A stretch of DNA of 16,998 nt from assembly GCA_014383605.1 (NCBI GenBank), contig JACNHM010000246.1, positions 1 to 16,998 of the forward strand, given 5' to 3'. Positions 7,097-15,915 of the stretch are shown here, piece after piece. Source of the stretch: Chloroflexota bacterium. GTDB taxonomy: Bacteria; Chloroflexota; Anaerolineae; UBA3071. The notes beneath the pieces are model-generated. The model was given only the letters and a program-made list of their open reading frames with translations. It was not told where the DNA came from and made no database searches. The position numbers and the translations under genes were made by a program. Position 1 is the first letter of the stretch; each line of letters opens with the position of its first letter.

Positions 7097-7840
7097 CTAT
7101 CTCATCAACAACCCACCGTTCACGTCAACTGTGGCCCCGGTGATGGCCGCCCCCGACGGCAAACAGAGGAAGGCGACCACCTCCGCTACCTCTTCAGGCT
7201 GTATGAACCGGCCAAGTGGGATTTTAGCCTGCAGGTCCTGCCTGACCTGCTCTGGCCAACCCGCTGTGAGACCGCTTTCGAGGGTCCCCGGAGCGATACC
7301 GTTGACGGTGACGCCATACGGGGCCAGGAGCCGGGCAAAAGCTTTGGTCAATCCCAGGAGGCCGGCCTTGCTGGCGGCGTAATGCACTCCCACGGCGATT
7401 CCCCCCATCTGGCCGGCCAGCGAGGCGATGTTGATCACCCGTCCCCAACCAGCCGCCCGCAGCCCTGGCAGAGCCGCCTGAATGCATAGGAATGCCCCCT
7501 TGAGGTTCACTGCCAGAACCCGGTCCCATTCTCTCTCGCTGATTTCGTCCGGTGGTGTCAGAGGGCAGATGCCGGCGTTGTTCACCAGAATCTCCAGCGG
7601 GCTTATGTGCGCGAACGTGGAGCGGACAGCAGCAGCGTCGGATACGTCAAACACGCAGGTGGCGGTCTCGCCACCCAGGTCGTTGATCACGCGCGCCGTT
7701 TCCTCCAGCGCGCTGACGTCAATGTCGCCCAGAACCACGCGAGCGCCCAGTTCGGCCAGCCGCCGGCTGATGGCCCGCCCCAATCCCCCACCAGCACCCG
7801 TGACCAGGGCTGTGCGCCCTGCCAGGTAGCGTTCTTGCAT
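7097..7840 (-). CDS. SDR-family NAD(P)-dependent oxidoreductase (second SDR)
   Basis: Classical short-chain dehydrogenase, 247 aa, FabG-like fold. The TGAGGGLG cofactor loop is at 14-21. Asp39 at the end of the second strand favours NAD over NADP. NNAG is at 87-90, and the catalytic residues are Ser140, Tyr154 and Lys158 in HYAASK. APGTLESG (183-190) and the C-terminal ITGATVDVNGG are typical. ATG 7840 was chosen because LAGRTALVTG then begins about six residues in; a TTG at 7855 would add five residues. It lies 19 nt after the cupin gene. The substrate is unknown. By context it may oxidise a later sugar acid, similar in role to 2-keto-3-deoxy-L-rhamnonate 4-dehydrogenase (LRA5), also an SDR, but no sequence feature proves this. 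Confidence 0.88.
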   Translation of the reverse strand: MQERYLAGRTALVTGAGGGLGRAISRRLAELGARVVLGDIDVSALEETARVINDLGGETATCVFDVSDAAAVRSTFAHISPLEILVNNAGICPLTPPDEISEREWDRVLAVNLKGAFLCIQAALPGLRAAGWGRVINIASLAGQMGGIAVGVHYAASKAGLLGLTKAFARLLAPYGVTVNGIAPGTLESGLTAGWPEQVRQDLQAKIPLGRFIQPEEVAEVVAFLCLPSGAAITGATVDVNGGLLMR

Positions 7841-7859
7841 CTGATTTGCCACCAAGGAT

Positions 7860-8231
7860 TCACTTTTTGTTCGGATCGTAGGCGCCGGGCGTCACCGGTG
7901 GAGAGAAGAGGGTCACCAGTTTCAGCGGCTCTTCCCCGTCCACCCGGATCTGATGCGAGAGACCAGGGGGGATAAAGACCGCCACACCCGGTTCCAAGCC
8001 GACTTCTTCCTCTCCGGAAATGATGGCTCCCTTACCGGAAAGGATATAAATGATTTCCTCTTCAGTCTCATGTGTGTGAGTCGCGGCCAGCGTTTCGCCA
8101 GGAAACTCGGCCAGGCCAAAGACCAGGTTCCTGGCCTGGCTATTCTGTGGACCCAGCAGATAGAACCAATCGCGACCGGGCAGATTGTAGACGGTACAGC
8201 CGTTGATATGAGCCGTTTCAAGCTTAGGCAC
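7860..8231 (-). CDS. Small single-domain cupin protein
   Basis: A 123-aa Cupin_2-type beta barrel. The first motif is visible as HTHETEEEIIYILSGKG (52-68; His52, His54, Glu58) and the second as FIPPGLSHQI (86-95; His93), giving a complete metal-binding set. The start is taken as GTG 8231, preceded by AAGGGG with 7-nt spacing. A longer reading from a TTG at 8282 has no ribosome site of similar quality and overlaps the lactonase gene. Such cupins in sugar loci act as isomerases, epimerases, dioxygenases or binding proteins, and the sequence does not decide between them. The gap to the lactonase gene is 37 nt. Confidence 0.82.
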   Translation of the reverse strand: MPKLETAHINGCTVYNLPGRDWFYLLGPQNSQARNLVFGLAEFPGETLAATHTHETEEEIIYILSGKGAIISGEEEVGLEPGVAVFIPPGLSHQIRVDGEEPLKLVTLFSPPVTPGAYDPNKK

Positions 8232-8268
8232 GCTTTTTCCCCTTTCCGACCAACAATCGTCGGGGGTT

Positions 8269-9054
8269 TCAGTCGCTGACAATCACACCATCCGGGTACT
8301 TTTGGAGCAAGAGCGGATCGTGCGGAGGAACGACGATGTCAGCGACCTCGCGGATTCGCTCCATGGCCTGATAGCACTGTGTTATATCTACCGCCAGCCC
8401 CACAGGGTGGTTTCTCTCCAGGTTCTCGTAGTAGAAGACAGTGTCCCCGGGAAAGACGGCCAGGCCCGCACTGGTCTGAACCGTGAACGCCTGGCTGCAC
8501 AGCGTGTGCCCGCCGATGTAAAAGGCACCGATGCCGGGGATGATCTCCGGCGCCTCGTCGTCCACCAGGATCAGCCGCTCGCGGGCTTCAGCGGCGAAAT
8601 AGGCCAGGATGTCGCGCGGGAAGAGGATGTCGGGGGTTAGGGCTGCGTGTGGTGGATCAAGTGTGAGGTGCCAGCCGGTGCGCGAGACGACGAATCTGGC
8701 GTTGGGGAACAACTTGGCGTTTGAACAGTGGTCGTAGTGAAGATGAGAGATAAAGACGTACTCCACATCGGCCAGGTCAATACCCTCTTTGCGCAGCAGC
8801 AGGGGGATGTTCTGGGTCTCCATGTTCATGCGAAAGCGACCCTTTTGCCCCACTCCGGCTACGACAAGGGGTTGAATCTCCTCCACATCCCGGATGCCGG
8901 TGTCAACCAGCATGATCTTGCCATCGTCCCGGCGCAGAATGAACAGAAAAAAGTCCGCTACCATCCACTCTCCCCAGCGGGCCATGAGGAACATCTGGGG
9001 ACCAGGTACGGACTGCTCGCAGTATTTGATCGCTTTGATGCTATACGTTGCCAT
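8269..9054 (-). CDS. Metallo-beta-lactamase-fold hydrolase, probable lactonase
   Basis: The 261-aa protein has the complete MBL dinuclear metal site: HLHYDH at 104-109 (His104, His106, Asp108, His109), His183 in GGHTLCSQ, Asp204 in PGDTVF and His245 in PPHDP. The order and spacing, and the N-terminal MFLMARWGEWMVADFFLFIL...VDTG block, resemble the AiiA/AttM-type N-acyl-homoserine-lactonase subfamily. In this operon a sugar lactone is a more likely substrate than a quorum signal: the gene lies 16 nt after a candidate L-rhamnose 1-dehydrogenase, whose product is a rhamnono-lactone. That role is an inference; described L-rhamnono-lactonases are amidohydrolase- or SMP-30-like. The start is ATG 9054 with GGAGG at 8-nt spacing. 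No signal peptide is seen, so it is cytoplasmic. Confidence 0.88.
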   Translation of the reverse strand: MATYSIKAIKYCEQSVPGPQMFLMARWGEWMVADFFLFILRRDDGKIMLVDTGIRDVEEIQPLVVAGVGQKGRFRMNMETQNIPLLLRKEGIDLADVEYVFISHLHYDHCSNAKLFPNARFVVSRTGWHLTLDPPHAALTPDILFPRDILAYFAAEARERLILVDDEAPEIIPGIGAFYIGGHTLCSQAFTVQTSAGLAVFPGDTVFYYENLERNHPVGLAVDITQCYQAMERIREVADIVVPPHDPLLLQKYPDGVIVSD

Positions 9055-9070
9055 AGCTCCACCCTCCGGG

Positions 9071-9829
9071 TTACTGGAGATTGACCGATGTGCCGCCATC
9101 TACGACCAGCATCGCCCCGCTGCACCAGGCCGAATCGTCACTGGCGAAGAAGAGAACCGGGCCTGCAATGTCTTCGGGCTGGCCCAGGCGGCCCAACGGA
9201 GCCCGCTGCGACCAGTATTCGCGCACGGCTGGATCGGCCAAGGCTTCGCGGTTGATGTCCGTCTCGACGGTGCCGGGCAGGACGGCGTTGCAGGTAATAC
9301 CATGCGGCCCCAGCGAGATAGCCATTGATTTGACCAACAGATTGATGCCCGCCTTGGAAGCGCAATAGTGAGCCTGCGAGCTGCCACCGAACTCTGAGGA
9401 GATGGAGCTGACGGCGATGATACGCCCCTTCACGCCTTGCTCGACCATCACCTTGGCCACCGCCTGGGAGCACAGGAAGTAGCCCTTCAGGTTTACATCA
9501 AGCACCTGATCCCACAGCTCCTCGCGCATCTCCAGAAAGCCGGCAAACGGGCAAACGCCAGCATTGTTGACGAGGATGTCTATGGTGTTCCACTCTTTGA
9601 CCACCGCGTCCACCATGGCTTGCACCTGAGCCTGGTCAGATACGTCAGTGCGGACGAACATCGCCTGGCCACCGGCAGCTTCGATGAGATGGACCGTGTC
9701 CTGGCCTTGGTTCTCACGGAGGTCTACGACGGCCACCTTGGCCCCCTCCTGAGCGAAACGCAGAGCGATCGCCCGGCCAATGCCGCGCGCCGCCCCCGTA
9801 ACAATGGCCACCTTGTCCTGCAAACGCAT
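9071..9829 (-). CDS. SDR-family dehydrogenase, candidate L-rhamnose 1-dehydrogenase
   Basis: Classical SDR of 252 aa. The cofactor loop TGAARGIG is at 11-18, Asp36 after the second strand suggests NAD, NNAG is at 88-91, and catalysis uses Ser142 (in VSSIS), Tyr155 and Lys159 (HYCASK). Several segments recall the LRA1 L-rhamnose 1-dehydrogenase group as I remember it: NNAGVCPFAGFLEM (88-101), CNAVLPGTVETDIN (180-193), PLGRLGQPEDIAGPV (211-225) and a VDGG...VNLQ C-terminus. Known relatives oxidise L-rhamnose to the 1,4-lactone. Glucose 1-dehydrogenase-like or FabG-like SDRs are alternatives, but the neighbouring rhamnose genes support the call. The start is ATG 9829; a longer in-frame reading extends into the hairpin-rich gap and is rejected. 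The ribosome site is only moderate (GGGGG, about 9 nt away). Confidence 0.75.
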   Translation of the reverse strand: MRLQDKVAIVTGAARGIGRAIALRFAQEGAKVAVVDLRENQGQDTVHLIEAAGGQAMFVRTDVSDQAQVQAMVDAVVKEWNTIDILVNNAGVCPFAGFLEMREELWDQVLDVNLKGYFLCSQAVAKVMVEQGVKGRIIAVSSISSEFGGSSQAHYCASKAGINLLVKSMAISLGPHGITCNAVLPGTVETDINREALADPAVREYWSQRAPLGRLGQPEDIAGPVLFFASDDSAWCSGAMLVVDGGTSVNLQ

Positions 9830-9872
9830 GATCCACACCCCCGACGCTCTATCCGAGGCTGATCCCTCAAAC

Positions 9873-9998
9873 GGATGGGAGAGGGCAGAATCCCTCTCCC
9901 ATCCTGAGCTACGCGAGACCTGGCAAACACCGACCCAGCGGCCGGTGTTTTGGTGTGTTTCAAGTAGCGGGCGCATCAACGTCCGCTACCTGAAACAC
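9873..9998 (-). other. Cluster of three hairpins between binding-protein and enzyme genes
   Basis: The 202-nt gap holds three stem-loops. GGATGGGAGAGGG (9873-9885) pairs perfectly over 13 bp with 9892-9904 (6-nt loop). AAACACCG (9925-9932) pairs with CGGTGTTT (9943-9950; 10-nt loop). GTGTTTCAAGTAGCGG (9955-9970) pairs over 16 bp with 9983-9998 with one mismatch, which is a G-U wobble in the minus-strand RNA. None is followed by a U-tract. Stacked hairpins after a binding-protein gene commonly protect its 3' end and reduce expression of distal genes, as with REP elements after malE; that role is inferred here. Confidence 0.6.
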
Positions 9999-10031
9999 GA
10001 TCCTCTAGCACGGGGAGCTGTTGCTCAACCG

Positions 10032-12152
10032 TTACCTGGCTGCCGCCTCGACGTTGTCCTTGGTGTACACGCTGAAGGGACCCATCAGCACGCGGAGGCC
10101 AGCGTCGCGGGTGGGATCCTTCTCGATGGTGTAGGTGCCCATGCGACCGGTTTCAAACCTCTCGCCTACCTTACCCTCGATAGCGCCTGTCGCCAGCAAG
10201 TAAGTGGTGTAGTAGGTGAGATACCCCAGGTCGGTGAAGCTCCACAGGGCGAACTGCGGCGCGCAGCCGTTGAGGGTGTAGGAGACCATCTCGGCCGGCA
10301 AGCCCAGGCCGCTGACCTTGACCGTGTCGCACAGCCCCTCGTCCTGCATGGCCTTGGCCGCCGCGGCGATGCCCACGGTGGTGGGAGCCATGATCAGCTC
10401 CATGTCCGGGTACTTGTCCACCAGCGCCAACGCCTGATTGTAGCTGTCCTCCGACTGGTCGTTGCCGTAGACGATGTCCAGCAACTCCAGACTGGCGTAG
10501 GTGGCATCGGTCTCCAGCACCTTCTGCAGGGCGGCGATCCAGGCGTTCTGGTTGGCCGCATCCGGCGAGGCCGACAGCACGGCGAACTTGCCGCCGTCTT
10601 CGCCCAGGATGTCCATGGCCATGTCGGCCATGACGCGGCCCGTCTCGTCAAAGTCCACCTGGGCGACGAACACCTGCTCGCCTTCCGCCGAGGGGATGGG
10701 CGAGTCCCAGGTGACGACGGTCATGCCTGCGTCGAGAGCCTCTGTGGCCGCAGGAGTGATCTGGTCGCCGGCGTTGTTGGAGATCATGATGGCGTCCATG
10801 CCCTGGGTAGCAGCGGTGGTCACGATCTCGATCTGTCCGGCCACGCTGTTCTCCGGCGTGGGGCCGAGGAACTGCAGATCACCTTTGTTCTGAAGCTCGG
10901 TGTGAGCTTCCTGAGCGCCCTGATTGGCCTGGTCAAAGACCAGGATGCCCAGGAACTTGGGCAGCAGCACCATGTTCACTTCCTGCCCCGGTGTCGCCTT
11001 AACCACCGTGCCCTTCGCCTGCTCTTGCGGCCCCGCCTCTGCCTCGACGTTGTCCTTGTCGTAGACCTTGAAGGGGCCCATCAGCACGCGCAACCCAGCG
11101 TCGCGGGTGGGGTCCTTCTCGATGGTGTAGGTGCCCATGCGACCGGCTTCCAACCTCTCGCCCACCTTGCCCTCGATAGCGCCTGTCGCCAGCAGGTAGG
11201 TGGTATAGTAGGTCAGGTAGCCGAGGTCAACAAAGCTCCACAGGGCGAACTGCGGCGCACAGCCGTTGAGGGTGTAGGAGACCATCTCGGCCGGCAGGCC
11301 CAAGCCGCTGACCTTGACCGTGTCGCACAGCCCCTCGTCCTGCATGGCCTTGGCCGCCGCGGCGATGCCCACGGTGGTGGGAGCCATGATCAGCTCCATG
11401 TCCGGGTACTTGTCCACCAGCGCCAACGCCTGATTGTAGCTGTCCTCCGACTGGTCGTTGCCGTAGACGATGTCCAGCAACTCCAGACTGGCGTAGGTGG
11501 CATCGGTCTCCAGCACCTTCTGCAGGGCGGCGATCCAGGCGTTCTGGTTGGCCGCATCCGGCGAGGCCGACAGCACGGCGAACTTGCCGCCGTCTTCGCC
11601 CAGGATGTCCATGGCCATGTCGGCCATGACGCGGCCCGTCTCGTCAAAGTCCACCTGGGCGACGAACACCTGCTCGCCTTCCGCCGAGGGGATGGGCGAG
11701 TCCCAGGTGACGACGGTCATGCCTGCGTCGAGAGCCTCTGTGGCCGCAGGAGTGATCTGGTCGCCGGCGTTGTTGGAGATCATGATGGCGTCCATGCCCT
11801 GGGTAGCAGCGGTGGTCACGATCTCGATCTGTCCGGCCACGCTGTTCTCCGGCGTGGGGCCGAGGAACTGCAGATCACCTTTGTTCTGAAGCTCGGTGTG
11901 AGCTTCCTGAGCGCCCTGATTGGCCTGGTCAAAGACCAGGATGCCCAGGAACTTGGGCAGCAGCACCATGTTCACTTCCTGCCCCGGTGTGGCCTCCACG
12001 GGTCCGGCGGCGGGCTTGGCTTTTGGCGCCTCGGTCGGTGCCACGGTTGGGGGGGCAGGTTTTGGTGTTGGTTGCGGTGCCTGCCCACAGGCCGCGGCCA
12101 GCATACTCAAGATAACCAATAGCGCAATAATGCGCCAAGTCTGCGTCTTCAT
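10032..12152 (-). CDS. Sugar ABC transporter substrate-binding lipoprotein with two tandem binding domains
   Basis: Extracytoplasmic receptor of the importer. Residues 1-21 are a lipoprotein signal (lipobox LAAAC, Cys22), followed by a Pro/Thr/Ala-rich spacer to about 53. Then come two nearly identical Peripla_BP_4-type domains, about 54-385 and 386-706, each starting [20 protein letters not shown]. Segments such as [43 protein letters not shown] and SGLGLPAEM resemble rhamnose (rhizobial RhaS) and LsrB-type receptors. Usual family length is about 330-360 aa, so this is a doubled protein. The second domain lacks its own signal peptide and is joined by a short linker ([14 protein letters not shown]). 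ATG 12152 has AAGGAGG about 8-9 nt upstream. It follows the permease gene by 113 nt. A true fusion or an assembly artefact are both possible. Confidence 0.93.
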   Translation of the reverse strand: MKTQTWRIIALLVILSMLAAACGQAPQPTPKPAPPTVAPTEAPKAKPAAGPVEATPGQEVNMVLLPKFLGILVFDQANQGAQEAHTELQNKGDLQFLGPTPENSVAGQIEIVTTAATQGMDAIMISNNAGDQITPAATEALDAGMTVVTWDSPIPSAEGEQVFVAQVDFDETGRVMADMAMDILGEDGGKFAVLSASPDAANQNAWIAALQKVLETDATYASLELLDIVYGNDQSEDSYNQALALVDKYPDMELIMAPTTVGIAAAAKAMQDEGLCDTVKVSGLGLPAEMVSYTLNGCAPQFALWSFVDLGYLTYYTTYLLATGAIEGKVGERLEAGRMGTYTIEKDPTRDAGLRVLMGPFKVYDKDNVEAEAGPQEQAKGTVVKATPGQEVNMVLLPKFLGILVFDQANQGAQEAHTELQNKGDLQFLGPTPENSVAGQIEIVTTAATQGMDAIMISNNAGDQITPAATEALDAGMTVVTWDSPIPSAEGEQVFVAQVDFDETGRVMADMAMDILGEDGGKFAVLSASPDAANQNAWIAALQKVLETDATYASLELLDIVYGNDQSEDSYNQALALVDKYPDMELIMAPTTVGIAAAAKAMQDEGLCDTVKVSGLGLPAEMVSYTLNGCAPQFALWSFTDLGYLTYYTTYLLATGAIEGKVGERFETGRMGTYTIEKDPTRDAGLRVLMGPFSVYTKDNVEAAAR
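10051..11990. repeat. In-frame tandem duplication, period 996 bp, within the binding-protein gene
   Basis: Positions 10051-10994 and 11047-11990 align without gaps at an offset of exactly 996 bp (332 codons). By direct reading, 10308-10994 and 11304-11990 are identical over all 687 bp. In 10051-10307 versus 11047-11303 I count about 28 differences (roughly 11%), most of them synonymous. Similarity stops abruptly at 10995/11991, where the codons for the linker and the lipoprotein spacer begin. The identity is therefore mosaic: perfect over the N-terminal two thirds of each domain, diverged over the C-terminal third. Confidence 0.97.
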
Positions 12153-12265
12153 GCTTTTCTTCCTCCTTGGTTGTTTGGCACTTCGTTGTTGGATTTCTCC
12201 AGTCTGACGATTGTGGCGTTGTAGGGCACGTGTGTGATCGTCTGCGTATCACCCTCCTTTCCTGC
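12153..12265 (-). other. 113-nt gap before the binding-protein gene
   Basis: The spacer between the permease stop and the binding-protein start holds the AAGGAGG ribosome site of the latter and a weak inverted pair (GACGAT...ATCGTC on the minus strand, 6 bp). An AAGGAGGGTGATACGC segment near 12246-12261 looks like a ribosome site but has no start codon after it. No clear promoter or terminator is seen. Confidence 0.35.
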
Positions 12266-13282
12266 CTAAGCAGATGTATCTTGTGGACGGCTGATGCGGC
12301 GGCGGCGATTCAGAATGGTACGGACCTGACTCGCCAGGTTAGGGACAAGTACGGATAGAATCAGGAGAACGCCGATCACCCCGGTCTGCACATGGCCGGT
12401 GATGTTGGCAAGGGACATCCCATTGCGCAGATTCAGGACGATCAGGATGGACAAGAGCACGCCAAAGAGCGACCCCGAACCCCCAAAGATGCTCACGCCA
12501 CCCAGCAGCACCATAGTGATGATGTCGAGTTCGAAACCATTGGCCAGGTCACCTCGAACTGCTCCCAGTCGGGCCGCGAATAGCAGACCGGTCAGAGCGG
12601 CGATGGTGCTTGAAGCGGTGAACAGGATCATCTTGATCCGCCGCACGCGGACACCCGAATAGCGAGCGACGTCGCTGCTGTTGCCTATCACATAGACATA
12701 GCGCCCAAAGCCGGAGTATTGGAGGATCACGATGGCCAGGAGCAGAAAGACGAAGAAGATGATCATGGCCAGGGGAAAGGGGCCGATGAGGGGCTGCTGT
12801 CCCAGAGCATCGAACCACTCAGGAAAGTTGCCGATGGAGCGGTCTTCCAGCAGCACACGGGCCAGTCCCCGATACATGATCAACGTCGCCAAAGTGACGA
12901 CCAGGGAGGGCAAGCCCACAATCGCTACCCAGAAACCGTTGAAGGCCCCGCCCACCACGCCAAGCAACAGCCCCGCCAAAAGGCCAACCGGCACCGGCAC
13001 ACCCTTCTGAAACAGCCAGGCCAGGAAACAGGCGGACAGTCCCATCATCGAAGCTACAGAAAGGTCGATCTCGGCATTGATGATGATGAAGGTCATCACC
13101 AGGGCGACGATGATCTTTTCGATGGACAACTGGAACAGGTTTATCTGGTTCGCAATGCTGAGATAGGCTGGTGCCTGGACGGCGTTGATGGCAACGATCA
13201 CCAGAAAAAGCACAAGCAGAAGACCTTCCCAACCCTTGAGCCGCTCCCAAGCCCTTGACAAGATCTCTGGACTACGCGACAT
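12266..13282 (-). CDS. Sugar ABC transporter permease (RbsC family), second
   Basis: Integral membrane subunit of the CUT2-type importer (BPD_transp_2 family), 338 aa, with about eight to ten hydrophobic segments. [18 protein letters not shown] (67-84) is the family signature, and a cytoplasmic coupling segment is visible at [20 protein letters not shown]. The C-terminal tail [10 protein letters not shown] is basic. ATG 13282 is preferred because GGGGAG lies seven nt upstream; it overlaps the preceding permease stop by 11 nt. The alternative ATG 13312 has no ribosome site. It is paired with the neighbouring permease, so the translocation pore is probably a heterodimer as in rhizobial RhaP/RhaQ. 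The substrate follows from the binding protein, not from this sequence. Confidence 0.92.
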   Translation of the reverse strand: MSRSPEILSRAWERLKGWEGLLLVLFLVIVAINAVQAPAYLSIANQINLFQLSIEKIIVALVMTFIIINAEIDLSVASMMGLSACFLAWLFQKGVPVPVGLLAGLLLGVVGGAFNGFWVAIVGLPSLVVTLATLIMYRGLARVLLEDRSIGNFPEWFDALGQQPLIGPFPLAMIIFFVFLLLAIVILQYSGFGRYVYVIGNSSDVARYSGVRVRRIKMILFTASSTIAALTGLLFAARLGAVRGDLANGFELDIITMVLLGGVSIFGGSGSLFGVLLSILIVLNLRNGMSLANITGHVQTGVIGVLLILSVLVPNLASQVRTILNRRRRISRPQDTSA

Positions 13283-14336
13283 GACTGCTCTCCCCTTGTA
13301 GCTGGCTTTCATCGGTATCTGCTTCTACCTGAAGCTCGCTCCGTATCCAGAGGTTGCGCAAGCGGTTCATGATCACGGCATCAGCAGCAACCGCCAGCAG
13401 AATCAGCAGCCCCAGCAGAGCATCTCTCCAGAACTCGCTGATCTCTGGCCAGCGAATGAGGCTGTTGTCAATCAGGTCTATCAGAATAGCCCCCAGGAAC
13501 GCTCCGATCACGGTACCGGCCCCGCCAGCGTTGTTCACGCCGCCGACCACAACAGCGGCGATTGACGATAATTCGATGCCCAGCCCGGCGACCACGGTGA
13601 TGTTGCCGAAACGGACCAGAAACATGAAACCGCCCAAACCAGCCAACGCTCCGCACAGCACAAAGGCGAGGAAGACGATACGCTGCGACGGGAAACCGGC
13701 GATACGGGCAGCAGCGGGGTTTGAACCAATGGCGTACAGCCGACGGCCATAGGGGAGATACGTGAGCACTAACTGGAACAGGATGATCACCAATATGGCC
13801 ACTCCCACCATGGCCCGTATGTCCAAGCCGCCGAAGCTGATGATGTTGGCGCGAGGAAGATCAAGTATCCACTCGGGCAACAGGGCAGTCAAGACCGTCT
13901 GTGCGTCCGAATACTCGACCAGTATAGTGCGATACAATGCTAGCGTACCGAGGGTGACGATGACCGCTGGCACCCGGCCATAGGCGACCAGCAGCCCATT
14001 GATGGAGCCCATGATGGCGCCGGCGCCGATGGCCATGAGGACAGCCACCAAGGGAGCAATGTCGTTGTTCCGGGTCAGCTGTTGACCCACGATGTAGGCG
14101 GTGAAGCCCACGATGGAGCCGACCGAGAGATCATAGTTGCGCGTCAGGAAGACAAGTGTTTGGCCGACAGCCACCACAGCGATAATGGCCACGCTGGTAG
14201 AGATACGGTTGAAGAAACGGGCGTTGTAGTAGTTGTCTATTTGCGTTCCGAAGAATAGGATGACCAAGACGATGAGGAGTACGATGACCAACTCCCGGAT
14301 CTGCTCGGGCCGAAAACGACGTCTGAGTGCATTCAT
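13272..14336 (-). CDS. Sugar ABC transporter permease (RbsC family), first
   Basis: Second membrane subunit of the same importer, 354 aa. A first transmembrane segment lies at about 15-30, followed by the signature [20 protein letters not shown] (65-84). [18 protein letters not shown] (121-138) and [19 protein letters not shown] are family-typical, the latter being the ATPase-coupling loop. [29 protein letters not shown] is the glycine-rich C-terminal block. The start ATG 14336 overlaps the ATPase stop as ATGA, so translation is coupled. The C-terminal tail is acidic and hydrophilic (about residues 330-354) and slightly longer than in RbsC. Confidence 0.93.
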   Translation of the reverse strand: MNALRRRFRPEQIRELVIVLLIVLVILFFGTQIDNYYNARFFNRISTSVAIIAVVAVGQTLVFLTRNYDLSVGSIVGFTAYIVGQQLTRNNDIAPLVAVLMAIGAGAIMGSINGLLVAYGRVPAVIVTLGTLALYRTILVEYSDAQTVLTALLPEWILDLPRANIISFGGLDIRAMVGVAILVIILFQLVLTYLPYGRRLYAIGSNPAAARIAGFPSQRIVFLAFVLCGALAGLGGFMFLVRFGNITVVAGLGIELSSIAAVVVGGVNNAGGAGTVIGAFLGAILIDLIDNSLIRWPEISEFWRDALLGLLILLAVAADAVIMNRLRNLWIRSELQVEADTDESQLQGESSHVA

Positions 14337-15844
14337 CGCTGGTTCTCCAGGGTCACATGAGTCTGTCCCATAGCGGCCGCCATGACCCTTTCTTGGGTAG
14401 CTTCTTTCCGATCGAATACCCCCATCTGCTTACCTTCGCGCATCACGACAATGCGATCGCTCATAGCCAAGACTTCGGGTAAGTCAGACGAAATCAGCAT
14501 AATCCCCAGACCCTCGCCAGCCAGGTCGTTGATCATGTGGTGCACCTCGGCTTTCGCCCCCACATCTATGCCTCGCGTGGGTTCATCCAGGATGAGGAGC
14601 TTGGGATGGACGTTAAGCCATTTGCTGAGCATGACTTTCTGCTGGTTGCCACCGGAGAGCTTTTCCAGCTCGACCCTAACCGACGGCGCGCGGATGGAAA
14701 GCCGCTCTTGGTATTCCTTGGCGACGGCTATCTCTTCCCTTTGTTTGATCAGCCCCAGGCGGGTCAGGTATTTGCGCAGCATGGGCAGGGAGATGTTGGA
14801 GGCAATGGACATGGGCATGATCAGTCCGAGGCCGCGGCGGTCTTCGGTCACGTAGGCGATACCAAGTCCTGCCGCCTGCTCAGGAGAGCGGATCTCTAGC
14901 TCTTTCCCTTCAAAGGTGATCTCCCCGCTGTCAGCCGGTTCGACGCCGAACAGTGCCAGGGCAACGTCGGTACGTCGCGAACCGATCAGCCCGGCGAAGC
15001 CCAGCACCTCACCATGATAGACGTCGAAGCTGATGTTAGAGAAGGCACTGTCTTTGTGCAGATCGCGCACTGACATCAGCAGTTTGCCACGCTCGGCCTC
15101 GCTCTTGGCAAAAAAGTCCTCGATATCGCGCCCCACCATGTCGCGGATGACCTGTTCCGACGTGACCTCGCTGCGAGGCGTGGACGAAATCCACTTACCA
15201 TCCCGCAGCACAGTCACGCGATCAGCAATGGACAGAACCTCTTCTAAGCGGTGTCCGATGAACAGGATGGCCACCCCCTGGTTGCGCAGCGACCGTACCA
15301 ATCTGAACAACTGTCTCACCTCGTGCGCCGAGAGCGAGGCAGTCGGCTCATCCATGATCAGCACACGCGCCTCGAGAGAGATGGCTTTGGCGATTTCGAC
15401 CGCCTGCTGCGCGGCCAGCGTGAGACCGCGTGCTGGCATGTGTACGTCAAGCTTGACATCCAGTTTGGCCAGGATGGCTTCGGCGTCCCTGTACAGCTTG
15501 CCCCAACGCACAACAGGGCCGCGATGGCGATGGCTGATGAAGATGTTCTCGGCGACGTTCAAATCGGGGTAGACCATCGGCTCCTGATAGATGGCAGCAA
15601 TGCCGTGAGCCTGCGCCTCCTGTGAGCTGTGAATATGCGCAGGCTTCCCGTCCAACAGGATTTCTCCATGATCAGGTCTGTAGATGCCCGTCATGATCTT
15701 GATGAGGGTTGATTTGCCGGCCCCATTCTCGCCCACCAGGGCGTGGATCTCACCAGGATAGAGGGCTAGCGAGACATCATCCAGTGCCTGGGTCATGTCA
15801 AAGCGTTTGGAAATGTGTCTCATTTCGAGAATAGCTGTTTTCAT
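14333..15844 (-). CDS. Sugar ABC transporter ATP-binding protein, two-domain (RbsA/RhaT type)
   Basis: Cytoplasmic energising subunit with two fused ATPase domains, 503 aa, the normal length for CUT2 importers. Domain 1 has Walker [10 protein letters not shown] (38-46), Q-loop Gln87, signature-like LTLAAQQ (141-147), Walker B VLIMDEP (161-167) and H-loop His198. Domain 2 has the degenerate Walker [10 protein letters not shown] (285-293), signature LSGGNQQ (396-402) and Walker [11 protein letters not shown] (416-425), with Ser-Asp in place of the H-loop histidine (ISSDLPEVL). This asymmetry is normal for the family. ATG 15844 gives the family N-terminus [15 protein letters not shown]; an upstream in-frame ATG at 15919 would overlap the regulator gene. 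Gap to the regulator is 71 nt. Confidence 0.95.
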   Translation of the reverse strand: MKTAILEMRHISKRFDMTQALDDVSLALYPGEIHALVGENGAGKSTLIKIMTGIYRPDHGEILLDGKPAHIHSSQEAQAHGIAAIYQEPMVYPDLNVAENIFISHRHRGPVVRWGKLYRDAEAILAKLDVKLDVHMPARGLTLAAQQAVEIAKAISLEARVLIMDEPTASLSAHEVRQLFRLVRSLRNQGVAILFIGHRLEEVLSIADRVTVLRDGKWISSTPRSEVTSEQVIRDMVGRDIEDFFAKSEAERGKLLMSVRDLHKDSAFSNISFDVYHGEVLGFAGLIGSRRTDVALALFGVEPADSGEITFEGKELEIRSPEQAAGLGIAYVTEDRRGLGLIMPMSIASNISLPMLRKYLTRLGLIKQREEIAVAKEYQERLSIRAPSVRVELEKLSGGNQQKVMLSKWLNVHPKLLILDEPTRGIDVGAKAEVHHMINDLAGEGLGIMLISSDLPEVLAMSDRIVVMREGKQMGVFDRKEATQERVMAAAMGQTHVTLENQR

Positions 15845-15915
15845 TTGCACTCTCTGCTGTGCTCGATGGTCCCGACCAGTGCTGGTTCTGGCCAGCTTCT
15901 TGTCTACGGACTTCC

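Noticed and set aside
8269..9054. Quorum-quenching AHL lactonase role
   Set aside because: The fold and metal motif fit, but no quorum-sensing genes are nearby and the operon is for sugar use, so a sugar lactone is a better guess.
10051..11990. CRISPR or satellite-type repeat
   Set aside because: There are only two long units in one coding frame, with codon-aware divergence; this is a domain duplication.
9780..12122. 780-codon open frame on the plus strand across the binding-protein gene
   Set aside because: It is a GC-rich antisense shadow. Its internal repetition merely mirrors the 996-bp duplication. The minus-strand reading has a lipobox, ribosome site and clear family homology.
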